Assembly (NCBI RefSeq): GCF_905475465.1
Contig: NC_062255.1
Coordinates: 2,914,001 to 2,978,000, forward strand
Source of the DNA: Pieris napi
Lineage: Eukaryota > Arthropoda > Insecta > Lepidoptera > Pieridae
DNA: 64,000 nucleotides
Reading direction: 5' to 3'
Shown: positions 11,301 through 23,691 of the stretch, piece by piece
How positions within the stretch are numbered: the stretch's first letter is position 1
Layout of the letters: each line of letters opens with the position of its first letter
Notes under the pieces: model-generated
The model's database searches: none
What the model was told of the DNA's origin: nothing
The model's input: the letters and a program-made list of their open reading frames with translations, nothing else
Position numbers and translations under genes: made by a program

Positions 11301-14300
11301 GACAAATATTTGGTTGGATTAAATGGTATTGAATTGTTCGATTGTAAAGGTGAACCGGTGATAATCGATAAGGTAAGTTGATTGGGTTTATAAAACTAAT
11401 GGCTTCAGAAAACATCGTAAGGAAACCATGCATTAGACCCAGAAAGTCGACGGCGTGTGAGACTGATAGACCGAAAGGCTGATCATCTACTTGCCTGTTA
11501 GAAAAAATATAATAAAATAGACACAATTATCTGAGGCCTAAAAAGTTGCCACAGTTTTTTATTAGCATTTCTACTTCTTATCGTGAATTTGGTAACAGAA
11601 CCTATATACATATTTGGGTGATTTATCGAATCCCTGCTCTTTAGCTAGCAAGAAAGTTAATTCACAAAACCAACAGTTAGTAGTTATTTTTTTAAATAAA
11701 TAAGACGCAGTTGATCAAAATACTAACTTTAATTACTGTAACTTTAATTTCGATTTTATAAATATTAAAAAAACTTATCGTATTTGGACCCAAAATTTAA
11801 TGAAAGAGGATGAATATCTAATAGATAATGTCGGAGCAATGACGTTACTGTCACCAAGTTATCACACTACGAAACTACTATCATTACATTTTGAACTGAT
11901 TTGACATTGACGTTACAGTGACATATGTCATTGGCAGCTGACAGTTACGTCACTGCTCCGACATTTATAGTAAGAGCATTTCCCCCTTCTAAGTAAAAGC
12001 CCCTTTACACATTTCTTTCGTTGAAAACCATATGAAAATATAAATAATTTAGCTGTTCTTATTATTTAGATTTGGACTGATTCAGACACCGGTGACCACT
12101 CAAAGTTTGGTCACATAGATAATATAATAGATGGTGTTGTACGAACCCGAGATGATAAACACACGTGGAGTGCGCCTGCGCCTCAAGGATTGCCCATTGC
12201 GTTGACCGTTTTATTAGCTAAAACCACGAAATTGGCTTTACTTAGAATTTGGGTATGTAACATGATTAGGTATGTTTGTATGTGCATTTAACTAACTGGA
12301 CCAATTAAACTTAAAGACAAACATACATCACTCAAATATAATATAATAATAATATTTAAAAATTAAAGTATGCAAATATAAATCTGTGTTTGATCTGTGA
12401 GAAACTAACACTTTTGACAGCACTATCAACTATTGAGAAGTTCATGCTAATGGGTAGAAAAATGAAATTGAAAATTCTAATGTGCTTTTGTAGAATTACA
12501 ATAAATCGCGAATATATTCAGCTCGCGGTGTTCGTTTGGTTCAAATAAAGTTGGACGATCAAGTTATATTCCAAGGAGAGATAGCAAGAGCAAGTGGTGA
12601 ACTCAAAGGAAATCTACCCACATTAGGAGACGTAAATATACACTTATAAATGACCCTGCACTTTTAATCTGTTTTACCTAAAATGATAATTTCGGAAATA
12701 TATTTATTTTACCTTTTTATCATAAATATTGTTAATACATATAATTATATAGATAATAATAGATATTTCAATCTTTATAAGTTACTAGCTGATCCGGAAA
12801 ACGTCGTTTTGCCATGTTTATCATTTGTAATAAAAAATAGGGGTTGATCGTAGAGGAGTGAAAATTAGGGGTTGTATGTATTTTTTAATGCTGTATCATA
12901 AAAAAATAAAGAATACATTTTTTATCTAAAATAAAAATAAAAATTAGGGTAGTCCACCCCTTAACATTTAGGGGGATGAAAAATAGATGTTGTCCGATTC
13001 TCAGATATTGGGTATATCTATATGCACACACAATTTCATGAGAATCGGTCGAGCCGTTTCGGAGGAGTTTAACCACAAACACCGCGATACGATAATTTTA
13101 TATATTAGATTTTCAAAATTGGCGTTAATAATGAGGGTAGAGGATAAAACTTTAAATTTTGTTTATAATTCCTGCCACTAGATGGTGTTTTCCTCTTGTT
13201 AGCTATTAAGGGATCTTTTAATTAAATTTGTAGACGATTCTTTTCACGAAAGACGTGGCGATATTGGAAGCGATTTTTGAAAATGATAAGAATTTTCAAG
13301 CATTACTAAAGGACAATGATCCGTTGGTTGAATTAAACACAGCTGATCGTCCAACTACAGCTAATGATAGTAAAAATAATTCACCAAAGGTTTTATTAGA
13401 AGAACCAAAAGTTTCCGAAGAAAATGAATATTTGGCAAAGGAGATAAAGTTGACTTTAATGTCGAATTGGGGTCAAAAAAATTTGATCGGATTAACAGGT
13501 ATACACTTTATGGATGACTTATCAAAATGTTTATTAATAGAAAATAGTTTTTGCAAGCTTTAAACGATATAATTATTTCAACTGAAATATATAATTGTAT
13601 TTTTGATATTAGAAAACCTTACTTTATAATAAAATCTCCCTATATAAACTCGTATACATGAAAAATATGCTAGCCAATTCTATAGAATCGAATATACTGT
13701 CACGAACACACACGGCCAAACACTTAAATAAACAAACATAGGCACACATGCACACACACACGCACGCAACAAGCACACACACGCACGCACGCAACATGCA
13801 CACACACGCACGCAACATGCACACACACGCACGCAACATGCACACACACGCACGCAACATGCACACATACATGCACGCAACATGCACACACACGCACGCA
13901 ACATGCACACGGCAGTGATCTATAACTTCTAGGAAGGTGATTAAATAGTTTAATAGCCATGGTTTTTTTTTAAATACATCGTGGTGCAACACATAGGCAC
14001 CCACAGCCGTGTTGGATACCTCGGTATAAAACTGGTATCAGACCAAAAGGTATTTTTTTTAAGGAATCGATATTCTCCATAATAATACACCAATTAACAT
14101 AATTCGGAGTTATGCCTATACAACATATGCAGAGGACGATAAAAAGCTTGAATATGGAGTTATTGATTGTAAAAATCTATTTAATGGAAGAAATATAACA
14201 ACAGAGTTTGAAGATATGTGGTGCACTAACTTTACGCCTGAGTCAAAATTTTGTCATATTGTCATGGAGTTGCCGGATCACACTAAGGTAACTGGTAAGT

Positions 14301-17300
14301 ATTTTTGACTTTATTTCATGATTCATCAAACTATAATATAATCAAAGAAATAAATATGTTTTTTTTTAATGGCTCTGGCTCGATTTGTGCATTAGCCAGC
14401 GTCAAGTATGAGATTTTTATAATTCGTGCTTTTTGTCTTAGAAATTCGATGATGTCCTCCATGTACGGTTTAGGCACTCGCCCGGTACCGCACTACCCTC
14501 CCAAAGTCCGAAAACAAATTTAAATTAAATTAAAACTTGCCCTCGAACCGGGAATCGAACCCGGTACCCCTCACCTAGCTGCCAGTTAATTAGACCGCTA
14601 GGCTATGAGGCCCCCTAAATATGTTTTACTAAAGGAATATGTATGTCGCAGCCAACTAGCTTAATTAGCCGTTCAATCAACAGCCTAGTCTCTTTACTAA
14701 ACAGCGCCGTTCAACTAGCGGCATAAATTATATTCAGCTATTTGATCAAACACAGTGGCGTAACAATAGGGTGGCAGGGCTGGCAAAATTGCCACGGGCT
14801 CCAGAGGGCCCCTGCCCAAGGGATATTATGTTCTATGGATGAATGTGAAGTCTCCAATGCGCATTGGGCTAACGTGGGGAATACAGACCATTCACTCACG
14901 CCTAAGAGAGGAGGCCTATGGCCATTAGTGGGACATATACAATGTGTGATTGAGTACTTGAGTTTTTAAATACAGACTCTGAATAACACTTTATTTTTCA
15001 TACTGTCAAATAGACTACAATATCTTCTACTTACGTATCAAATTTGTTGTACTATAAAAAAGAATAATCGCCCTATAGAAATATCAACTACTCGTAGCAA
15101 TTAGGTACGCATTGTATTTTTGATTTTATCCAAAACAACCGGGCCCTAGAAGGAGCAACAGTTTAAGAAGTTTTTAATATTTTTAGGAATTCGTATATGG
15201 AACTACAACGCTAACATGGAATTATCGTATATCGGTGCGAAAGACTTGGGCGTATCAATAGATGGCGTTTTACTAAATCGACGTCCGATTCTATTACGAC
15301 GTGCGCCTGGTGATACATTTTACGATTATTTGCAGCATATAGATCTCTCTGCAATGGATGACAGGTGATGATGAGGATGATTTTATTTCAAATAATTTTA
15401 GATTTTTGTATGGAAAACGAAAACTTGAAGAAGATATATTCGAATAAAATTCCCGGTGAAGAAACCAGTGGCGCTACCTTATAGCTCTGGGTCTCAGATT
15501 TCATTATGTTTCGTGATCAATCTATATGGATCTTGTCTGTAAATGCATCCACTTCTTTGATCATTTATTTTGTATATGCCTTCTGTGCCTGACACACGCC
15601 GTCGATGTTCAGCTCTAAAGCATGTTTTCATTCACCGCATCTATGGAGAAATATTGCGCACATTGAAAAAAAAATACATCGTTTCCCTGCCGTGATCGAA
15701 TGACCACAGAGTTGACCAACGCAGGCCACTAGACCAACACTGCTCTATTTTTTTTATTTATTTCTCGTGTCTTAAAATCTTTGACATGTCCCAGGCATGT
15801 CTGACTTATCTATACAAAATGGATGTAATCGACAGACCCATATAGAGTTTTTGTGCCACAGGATTATTTTTGTTACTTGTCTACCCTCAATTTGGTAATA
15901 TTAACTTTTGATTTATTTTAAGAATAAATTACGCTGACAACTTGGACCATGCGTTTGAAAGTAATTTGAACTCGGGAGCTCCGACAGGTTTTGTTTTGCA
16001 ATTGAATATATTTTCAACTTGGGGTGACCCGTACTATGTTGGCCTAACTGGGGTAGAACTTTATGATCCGCAAGGAAATTTAATTGAAGTTACTGAAAGT
16101 AGTGAGTATTTTAAATTATTTATGTAGAATATAATAGATAGATATAATATGTTGTCGCTGACTTTTTTGTAGGCATTATCAAGCTGCACAACTTTTCTCT
16201 AAAACTCAAGCATTCGATTTTTTTTCTCCGACATTTCAAATCCGACTACCACGAAGGTTAATTTTCGTGTTAATATAGCCTATGACACTTACAAATGGCT
16301 TACTATTGGTGAAAGAATTTTCAAAGTTGGCTCAGTAAATCCAGAGTTTACCCCGTACAACCTAAAACTTTATAAGTCAATAAAAGTAGCTAATCTAAAA
16401 AATTACAACTGTCAATAAATATTTACCTTGGTACATATCCCTTCTAGTAATGTCCACTTATCTATATATCAAAAACTACTTAACCTGATATTGATGAAAT
16501 TTTACCTATCGTCAAGTCAAGTCATATCAGTTTATTGTCTAACTGAAGGTCATACATTTGAGAGAAATTTGAAGACAAACATACACTTACCACATTTAGC
16601 CACGTCCTTGGAAGCCTAAACAGATCATCATACTCCAACATTGCTACATACATACGGGTTAAACTGATCGCCTCCTTTTTCGAAGTCGGTTAGAAACACC
16701 TAATACTTAATAAATACAATTTAACCTTTAAATAGCTTCAAATATTGCCCAAAGAATAACATCTAATATTATTTTTAGATGTTTGCGCTCAGCCGGCAAG
16801 TGTTAATGTTCTCGACAGTGTCGCTAGGGATGTGCGCACGCCGAGTAAACTTATCGATGGTCACAACACTAATGCAGCCGATGGACAGCACTCTTGGCTT
16901 GCTCCTATTCTTCCAGAAACTCTTAACAGGTAATTTGTGTATAGTTTATTGAAAATATTCATAAATAAAATTATAGGAGCTATACGCAAGGGAACTTAGA
17001 TAATAACTGATTTGGATCTCAATCAGTATATTTGCACTCTTTTAACTCTTTCGTCTCTTTCTGTTAAATTGTGTTTACGCTGTCTTTAAAAGAGATACTC
17101 TAACGATAAATCGGTAGAACAGAGCTGGTGAAGTGCTAAGACACATCCAACAACACTTATATATAACTTCGAAATTATATCAATTTATTGAAAAATTTAA
17201 TCATAAAATATAACAATATACACTAAAATATTATATTAAAGTGCGCAGTGTTAATTTGGCTTCACTCGCTGCACTGATTTTCGTACAAACAACAGATACA

Positions 17301-20300
17301 ATAGATAATATGTTAGTGAATTAAATAAAAAAATATCAAATATGAAGGAAGTTTGATAACGTGAAACTACTACTACTTGGTCTTTGCGTGTATAGTGCTT
17401 TTCATGAAAGAAGTCCCGCGGTGATTTTTGGAACTAAATTTGACAGGTCGGCAATGTTGTCATTCGTCGATGTTATCAAGTTCGATTGTTGTGGTAGATT
17501 TTTGTGAATTTTTAACTAGCTTAGTGCATTTTGAAGATTGATTACAATGCCAAAAGTTGTAAAAAGTTCGGCTCGAGAAATTATATTAAAGGTGAAAGAG
17601 TTCTGTGAAGCAGAACATAAGAATCAAGGTGTTTTAACCACTAAACAATGTTCGGAAGAGAGTTGCCGCCATAACAGGTACTTTTTAGAGTTGCCATTTA
17701 ATAATTTTTTGCTGTATTGATGGGACTTTTATGATATAAATTCGTTTTTGCGACAAATTTGAACAAATAACGTGATGAAACTATATAATTTCATCATAAA
17801 CTTAAAGTTACTATTATTTTTAACTGTTCATAATTTAATTGCAGTTGTGTCAAAGAAAACTGTAACAAGAATTACAAACGAAGGTATAACAGCGGCGTGT
17901 ATTTCGGAAAAAATTGTAACCCAACAATTATGCATTAAAACTCTGAATAAAAAATTGTATTGCTTTTCTTTACCCTATTTTCTCATCTTTTCCCTGTAAG
18001 TAGGTAGAACACCGCTAATATAAGTAAATAAAAATATAATTTTTACATAATATAAACATTGTTTCATCGAAGTATGCAGAAAATAGTATTATTTGATAAA
18101 TTACAACTGCTAAATGTAAATAAAATAGGTAAATTTTTTACTCATAAATGGCAACATTACGTCATGCGATTGCAGCGCCGCGTCTGGGGGACTTCTTTCA
18201 TGAAAAGGACTATACAAATATTTTCTAATGAACTTTTTTTTTTTGGCGCAGGCGGTCTTTCGACCACACCGCCTCGTCTTTCGTAGAATTTTTCTTTTAA
18301 TTATATTATATTAGTTTCATTTATGTCTTCTAATGAACATTATAATTTCGCCCAAAGGGCCGGCTGGAGTCTTTCGCCCATACCGCCTTGTCGTATTTCG
18401 AATTATTAACGAAATTATTACATTATTCACAGACTATATTCGATAATGATGTTTATACACAAAAGTTTCGTTGTATTTCCAGAGTTTTCTTCGTTTTCGA
18501 TGCTCCCGTATCTGTTTACGGTATGAAAATTTGGAATTATGGTAAAACGCCAACTCGAGGTGTTAAGGAATTCGGGGTAAGAATTAGTTATTAATATTAA
18601 AAAAACACTATCAAAATTGGGCCATGTGATACATTATTGAGAAATTTAAAAATATACTTCGGATTCAACATGATATTTTCGTTAATTAATAAAAAAAAAT
18701 TACTAGTTTATCTCCAATGCGACAAAATGGAAATTTAAAGAAAATACTTTTTTCATCGGACATAAACGGGTAATGATCTTAAAATCGGTCGCCCGAATCT
18801 GTTGATACTGATTATGCAGGAGTCTCGGGGGACCTTCATTGAAACACCTCCAAGTAATTTTTACTGCCGGAAACTAAGTATTTTAAAAAAAATTTAAAGT
18901 TTTGTGTAATGTATTGATATTTTTAAACAATCCGCAATTTTCTACTTTTCTATTGGTTATAAGAGATGTGACATTCTCGGTAAATTAATCGATTGTTTTT
19001 TAGCATGAAAAATCGATGAATAAAAATAATCTATTTTCTTTATTTATAATTTTTAAAATACTTAGACGCATTTCCGGCAGCAAAAATCACTTGAAGGTGT
19101 TCAAATCAAGGTGCCCCGAGAGTCCTGCATAAACGTGTTAATTTAGAATATTTTACTATAATTTGTATATAAAATTTAAAATTTAATTAAATCATGGAAA
19201 TTTGTGCTTAAAATGTAATAGTTAAAACAGACCACCTTGACTTAAACTATGAATAATGAAAGGCGATCAAGTATAAGTATTTTTCATTAAAATAACCCAT
19301 CATTCATGGTCGCGGGTATATATATAAAGAATTTGTTGCAAATATAAAAATATTAGTTATGAATTTAGAAATGCAGATTTTAAATAATCTGTACGAGGCA
19401 AGGCATTTAGGTATATAACGCACATTTTCCCACTCAGGCTTTCTTATTATACAAGACGAATTGTCTCCAGGATTTATGAGTACTAGCTGCCCCCGCGAAC
19501 TTCATTTCTCCTTAATGCCTAACATACCTTTTTAGTACATACCAACATGGATATATATTTTGCTATGCTACCCCAGAGACTGTTCGGTTTTAGACTTACT
19601 GAATATGCCTTAAAAATTTCATAAGAATCGGTCGAGCCGTTTCGGAGGAGTATGGGAACGAACATTGTGACACGAAAATTTTTAATATTAGATATATCAA
19701 CATTTTTCAATGTATAATCTTATAAATATAGTATAAGCTGTAATTAGAGTTAAATAAATAAGGCTAATAAAAAGTTCTCAGTGCGATGTCTTTTGTAGGT
19801 ACTGATAGATGATTTGTTACTTTTTAACGGAAGTCTAGACATGGTCAAGGGTGATACGATAGCACCGCAGTGGATTTGTTTCCAAGATGTCGATGTAGAG
19901 AATTTGACACCGAGGTGGGTAATAAATATGCTGAATATTTCTCAAACGCGTACTTTTAGATATGGCTTGCAATTATAACTTGGAGTTCCTGAGTTCGATT
20001 CATGGCGAAATAATATTCGAGTTTTTTTAAATAAATATTTGCCTGAAAGCAATGTAACCGATGCAGGTTTTACGGGACTTTAATTTTACAAGTGTTAAAT
20101 ATGCTTAATTTTATCAAATTACGCCAATCAATACTTAAAATATATTGTAAAAATATTTCTCTTAACTTGACTGTTCTGGATTCGATTTCTGGTGAATAAA
20201 TTCTGTATCTGTACGCATAGAAGGCTGATCTATGCCTACATTTTGTAACATTAGTATATCATATTTATATATTTGTATTATTTTAGTCCATCGGATTCAA

Positions 20301-20398
20301 GTCAACTAACAACGACAAGTGGTTCATCACAATCTGTGGATCAAAACGACAGACCGTACACGAGCGTATACGCTGTGCGAGCGAGAAAATATATTTAA
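8306..20398 (+). CDS. KATNIP: Katanin-interacting protein homologue (KIAA0556/KATNIP)
   Basis: Fifteen exons: 8306-8373, 8447-8539, 8862-8959, 9173-9343, 11128-11372, 12070-12252, 12494-12631, 13234-13498, 14064-14294, 15187-15364, 15923-16101, 16779-16929, 18483-18576, 19799-19914, 20287-20398; 773 codons plus stop, GT-AG throughout, phases consistent. A motif of the form S-x-W-G-x(3)-hydrophobic-x-G-L-x-G-I/V occurs three times: about residues 198-215, 409-421 and 588-605. Each copy is followed by a segment resembling IRIWNYN, at about 284, 497 and 680. These repeats typify the DUF4457 region of KATNIP, which in vertebrates binds katanin and microtubules and acts at the cilium base; I infer a similar role. 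The protein is about half the length of the human one (about 1,600 residues), lacking most of its N-terminal part. The ATG has a favourable context; a missed upstream exon is possible. Introns hold many mobile elements. Confidence 0.92.
9361..9780. repeat. Dispersed repeat with (TA)n start, copy 1
   Basis: Starts with a TA run, then AAGAAAAATGGTCTTC and GAGGCTCCTTCACGCC. Ends near TTCTTAGCGGGAAGTTAAAA. A second copy at 28905-29195 shares most of this over about 200 bp. Further on is AAAGCGGGCGGGAAACGGCT. Lies in KATNIP intron 4. Class unknown. Confidence 0.6.
10075..10356. mobile_element. hAT-like MITE
   Basis: The element is 10083-10348 (266 bp). The ends are CAGTGATGGGCAAA and TTTTGCCCACCACTG, an imperfect inverted repeat. 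The flanks GTCTAGTT (10075-10082) and GTATAGTT (10349-10356) agree at 7 of 8 bases, fitting an aged 8-bp duplication. No coding capacity. In KATNIP intron 4. Confidence 0.8.
10377..11007. mobile_element. Long palindromic foldback element, TA-flanked
   Basis: Nearly the whole 627 bp (10379-11005) is a diverged palindrome. Ends are GACCAGTCA and TGACTGGAC between TA dinucleotides. Motifs such as TTCCAAAAGTTCTGCAAACT, TGTACGGAACAT and ATTTGCAACC appear in one half and as reverse complements in the other. The end sequence is close to that of the element at 58583-59058. TA duplications suggest the Tc1/mariner superfamily (inference). Confidence 0.75.
11399..11555 (+). mobile_element. Degraded SINE, 3' part
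   Basis: AAACATCGTAAGGAAACCAT, CATTAGACCCAGAAAGTCGA and TGATCATCTACTTGCCTGTT match the body of the SINE at 27126-27415 with many changes. It lies just inside KATNIP intron 5. Confidence 0.65.
11827..11965. mobile_element. Small MITE with 27-bp inverted ends
   Basis: Starts AATGTCGGAGCAATGACGTT and ends with the near-exact reverse complement, ACGTCACTGCTCCGACATT. Total length is 139 bp, too short to encode anything. In KATNIP intron 5. No clear target duplication. Confidence 0.72.
12785..13112 (+). repeat. Dispersed repeat, CTAGCTGATCCGGCAAACG type
   Basis: Begins CTAGCTGATCCGGAAAACGT, contains TAGATGTTGTCCGATTCTCA and GAGCCGTTTCGGAGGAGT, ends TTTTATATATTAGA. Further copies: 46611-46920, 46921-47253 and a partial one at 19486-19692. 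The consistent ends and A/T-rich tail suggest a retroposon (inference). In KATNIP intron 7. Confidence 0.65.
13736..13912. repeat. 21-bp minisatellite rich in CA/CG
   Basis: AACATGCACACACACGCACG recurs with a 21-base period; AACATG starts at 13793, 13814, 13835, 13856, 13879 and 13900. The strand-biased composition makes long cysteine-rich ORFs on the minus strand, which are not genes. In KATNIP intron 8. Confidence 0.9.
14537..14625 (-). mobile_element. tRNA-like SINE head
   Basis: On the minus strand an A-box-like TAGCCTAGCGG and a B-box-like GGTTCGATTCCC are correctly spaced, but the acceptor and anticodon arms do not close well. Best read as a tRNA-derived SINE head or tRNA pseudogene, in KATNIP intron 9. 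Confidence 0.5.
14645..14750. mobile_element. Half of a GCAGCCAACTAGC-type MITE
   Basis: TCGCAGCCAACTAGCTTAAT and the following bases match the left arm of the complete element at 45681-45955, down to AACTAGCGGC. The right arm is missing. Confidence 0.6.
15464..15745 (-). mobile_element. SINE, reverse orientation, diverged
   Basis: Read on the minus strand it resembles the 27126-27415 SINE: a GGCCTAGTGGC-type start, a GATCACGG-type box B region, CATCGACGGCGTGTGTCAGG and a GCGCCACTGG end. In KATNIP intron 10. Confidence 0.6.
17389..18216 (+). mobile_element. Degraded DNA transposon with remnants of a DDE transposase N-terminus
   Basis: An inverted repeat TATAGTGCTTTTCATGAAAG (left, 17391) and its near-exact reverse complement (right, ending about 18214) bound this 0.8-kb block in KATNIP intron 12. 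Inside, 17547-17680 encodes MPKVVKSSAREIILKVKEFC, followed by a gap and VSKKTVTRITNEGI at about 17847. Together these look like the helix-turn-helix start of an IS630/Tc1-type (DDE_3) transposase. The catalytic part is absent. Family placement is by recollection and tentative. Confidence 0.55.
19486..19692 (+). repeat. Partial CTAGCTG-type dispersed repeat
   Basis: CTAGCTGCCCCCGCGAACTT at the start, then GAATCGGTCGAGCCGTTTCG and GTGACACGAAAATTTTTAAT, match the family at 12785 and 46921 with the middle deleted. In KATNIP intron 13. Confidence 0.55.
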
Positions 20399-20715
20399 TT
20401 TTAGGTGAATTGTGTGTTTCGTATGTGTGTTTTGTAATATTCAAACTAATAATGGAGTCTATCGTCTGTCAGATACATTCGCTTGTATGAATTTTTGTTA
20501 ACCGTAAAATTATTTTTCTACCATTAATATTTTTAAATTACCCAAAGAAGTGACCTGGTAAAAATGTATTGTCCTAAAATTTGGGCCTTTTTCATAAATT
20601 AATCTAATTACACAGTTTTAACTAAACCACTCGCCTCCGGCTGTCAATTAAAAAATTTTGCGCGCGTTAAACAAAATAACATTTGGCATCTGTCATAACT
20701 TATATAGCTATACTA

Positions 20716-21161
20716 GGGGCTTGAGACAAAATCTCTTTTCGACAGGCGTGACCCGCATAAACGAATTTGTATGAAAATGGTCACGTGATAAAACGTGAGC
20801 TATTGTCATTCCCATAACGTGAGCTAAAGTCGCTAAATTGACCTTAGCACGAACTCTGTAATAGTTTCGTAAAGTATATAATAGGTAAATACAATAAAAA
20901 TATGGAAAGTATCGACTCGTCATCGAGTATTCGAACGATACGTGTTTTATCGCTTTAGTCCCGATTACCCCAGGGGCTTGAGTCACAATCATTTTACGAA
21001 AATAATGACCCACTCACGCCAAACAGATTTTTATGGGAATGACATTTCGAATAAACGAACGTGACGACATGTCACGTGACCAAAGCGTGAGCTATTCTCA
21101 TACAAATTCTCTTGGCCTTAGTGGGTTATGATTGTCAAAAAGTTGTTTTGTCTCAAGCCCC
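20716..21161. mobile_element. MITE (or two adjacent MITEs) with GGGGCTTGAG ends
   Basis: Left end GGGGCTTGAGACAAAA, right end TTTTGTCTCAAGCCCC: an exact 16-bp inverted repeat. A third copy of the end (GGGGCTTGAGTCACAATC) lies internally at about 20974, and the 20974-21161 part is itself bounded by inverted ends. This suggests two related insertions side by side. Falls in the presumed KATNIP 3' UTR. Confidence 0.75.
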
Positions 21162-21440
21162 ATGAAGCGCTTCTTGACGTTTTCATATAAATAATGTATA
21201 GTGCGATTTCTTTTTCGATCATTTCAATCTACATATTGTTCGTGCTTCTGTTATAAGTAAAAATAACTAGACTGAATTTGTTTTTTTTCATGTCATACGG
21301 TGAAAATTATGAATCTTAGTAGACTGCACTCACGCCAAATATTTAGAATAATTTATTTCCAATGTTATCACTTGTTGACTGTAGAGCGCTTGTAAACATC
21401 ATAAGAATTGATTTCGTGGTTCGTGTAAATTTTATACAGA

Positions 21441-21446
21441 AATAAA
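21441..21446 (+). terminator. Candidate polyadenylation signal of KATNIP
   Basis: AATAAA about 1 kb past the KATNIP stop codon. If used, the 3' UTR would include the GGGGCTTGAG MITE. Nearer weak signals cannot be excluded. Confidence 0.35.
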
Positions 21447-22255
21447 GGTATTTTGTATGTATGTTTGTTTAATTTTCTTCATGGTCTTAATTTGAAACAA
21501 ATATTTCTTGCTTCAAAATACCCGATAGTATATACATATAATAAAGCCTAAAACAAATGAGATTACTCATTGTCTTGATTCTCGATATCCAAGACTGTAA
21601 GCACTCGAAACATGTAAGTAATTCGTGTATGTATTTGTTTCTTTTTTAAAATAATAAGTTAATATTATAAACAGGAAAGATTTTGTTATTTATATTATAG
21701 TAACAAATAACAACTACTGGGCCGATTTGAATACTTCATTATCGTTGAGTTACTAAAACAAGCCGCGAGTCTTAAGTTATAGAAAAGATCGAAATTACGT
21801 TTAAGTTAATAATACGATCTTGCCATTTTACGGAAATAATATTACTTATATGTCGTCATTTAGTTCATGTTCGAATATGTAAATTCGAATACACATCCTG
21901 TATTCGAATGAGAATTTCTCGTCAAGAACAGGTTTCTTGCATCGGCTGTGGAGCGTCATTGTTTCAATTGGTATATGTTGTTCGTGCAATTTTTATGGTT
22001 TATTGGTGGGGGTGTTATATTGTATAGTGTGTCACTGGCCTGAGTGTGTAATAGGTTAATTATTTAAATATTTTCGACGACCTGGTGGACGGAAAAACTG
22101 TGTCCAGTTTGTGTTTCCACCACGCCAACTTTTTTTCTATTTAGGATGATGTATAGAATAAATAAATAAAATAAAAAAAAATAAAAAAAAAAATTACCTT
22201 CCTCTAATAAAAATGTGTTGCCGGCTTGGCTCATTTTTATTTTTATCATATTTAT

Positions 22256-22893
22256 TTATTTCCGCATCATTCTTTCTTTTTTGTCATAAAAAACTGAGAC
22301 TCTAGCCAACGTTAGACCAGTAATGGTATAATTGTATCGAGTGGGCAATCGTGCTCTCGAAAAAGATATGACTTTGCATTTCGGCAAATTGAACTCTAAT
22401 CTATTTCTCCTGCTCGAATTAACCACTCGATTTGTCTTGCAGTTATCTGTACTCTCTATAGACATGTACAGTTTGAGATCATCAGCAAAGAGCAAGCACT
22501 TAGCATTTTTGACGATGTCGATAGGTAATTTATCAGAAATTCCAACGGTCCCAAATTACTGCCTTGTGTCACGCCTGATCTCGTAAAGTAAGCCTCTGAC
22601 CTTCACCCAACGTATTCCACGTATTGCGTTCGATCATCCATAAAACTGGCCATAAAGTTCAATAAGTGTGGAGTGAATCCAACCTGTGCAAACTTTTGCA
22701 AAAGTACGTCATTATCGACCAAATCAAACGCCTTTTTAATATCGAAATAGGCAGCGTCTACCTGTTTTCCACTGTCCACTACTGGGCTAATATATTTAAC
22801 AAAATGCGTGTCCATAGGCTTTGAAGGAGGCCAGTCCGTAGGATCTGGTTTAGGAATTTTAATGGGATAAAATGAAACGAGAGTTAGAATCAA
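22256..22893 (-). pseudogene. Dead non-LTR retrotransposon, reverse-transcriptase fragment
   Basis: Minus strand, two frames. The first encodes AAYFDIKKAFDLVDNDVLLQ (palm motif A, D-x-K-A-F-D) followed by GFTPHLLNFMASFMDDRTQY. After a frame change the second gives FADDLKLYMSIESTDNCK (motif C, FADD) and a segment ending in FSRARLPTRYNYTI. This order matches Jockey/CR1-type LINE reverse transcriptases. Frameshifts and missing ends make it non-functional. Confidence 0.85.
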
Positions 22894-23691
22894 CTTATTA
22901 TATTGTTAGACAATCACAGTTTGTATTTTTGCACTACAATAATACTACAGCATTCGACAAACTACATCAACTTCGCAGGTTTTGGAGTATAAGCATAAAT
23001 CATATTTTATCGGATTTAACGAGTTATTTTGCATAAAATGGTACACTCGTTTTAATCCGATTACTTATTTTAAAAGCTTATTAGAAAATTACAAGTGTAA
23101 TGTTATTTAATTCGTACTACCTACATCAGTCTATAATTCCTTGTCATACCCTCATTTGCTTTACCGTCACAAACTATTATTATCCTTCATCATTACAGTT
23201 GGAGTATTTCTTTCATAATTCATATAAGCACATGCCTTTCTCAAACGTATTTCGACTGATCAGAACCAAAATTCAAGCTTTAAACTAAATAAATATATCC
23301 AAAATACGAGTCGTAATTGCCACGAGTCGTCGATTTTCCTATAGAAACTATAGTTTCAGGCAGACAGCATCGAGGCAGAATTCTTTAAATAAAACTTGTA
23401 TAAGTGCAGTCGTCAAGTTCCATAGAAAAATCTCGTACTTTGTATAAAATATTCAGATAATTTCAGAGACAATGTTGTATATGTGTGTTGCCAAATAACC
23501 AAACAACACAAAGTTTAATTCATATAAATCTCTCAGATATTTGAGGTTTATGCGTCCGTATATTTTTTAGATCATTTAACGTATACGTGCACGTACATTA
23601 AACCACAAAAAGCTTTTGACTTTATCACTTTCCATATATTCTTTGCGTAGAACAATGAAGGTGTATATGACAATTTAAGATTATCTTATAA

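Noticed and set aside
11179..11526. 115-residue minus-strand ORF
   Set aside because: Antisense to KATNIP exon 5 plus a SINE fragment.
13736..13912. CRISPR-like array
   Set aside because: The 21-bp unit is purely tandem with no unique spacers, and the host is an animal genome.
13624..14004. Long cysteine-rich ORFs on the minus strand (three overlapping frames)
   Set aside because: They arise from the 21-bp CA/CG minisatellite in a KATNIP intron; every frame gives the same low-complexity CVHVACV-like peptide.
14537..14625. tRNA gene
   Set aside because: Box A and box B are present but the cloverleaf does not close; it looks SINE-derived.
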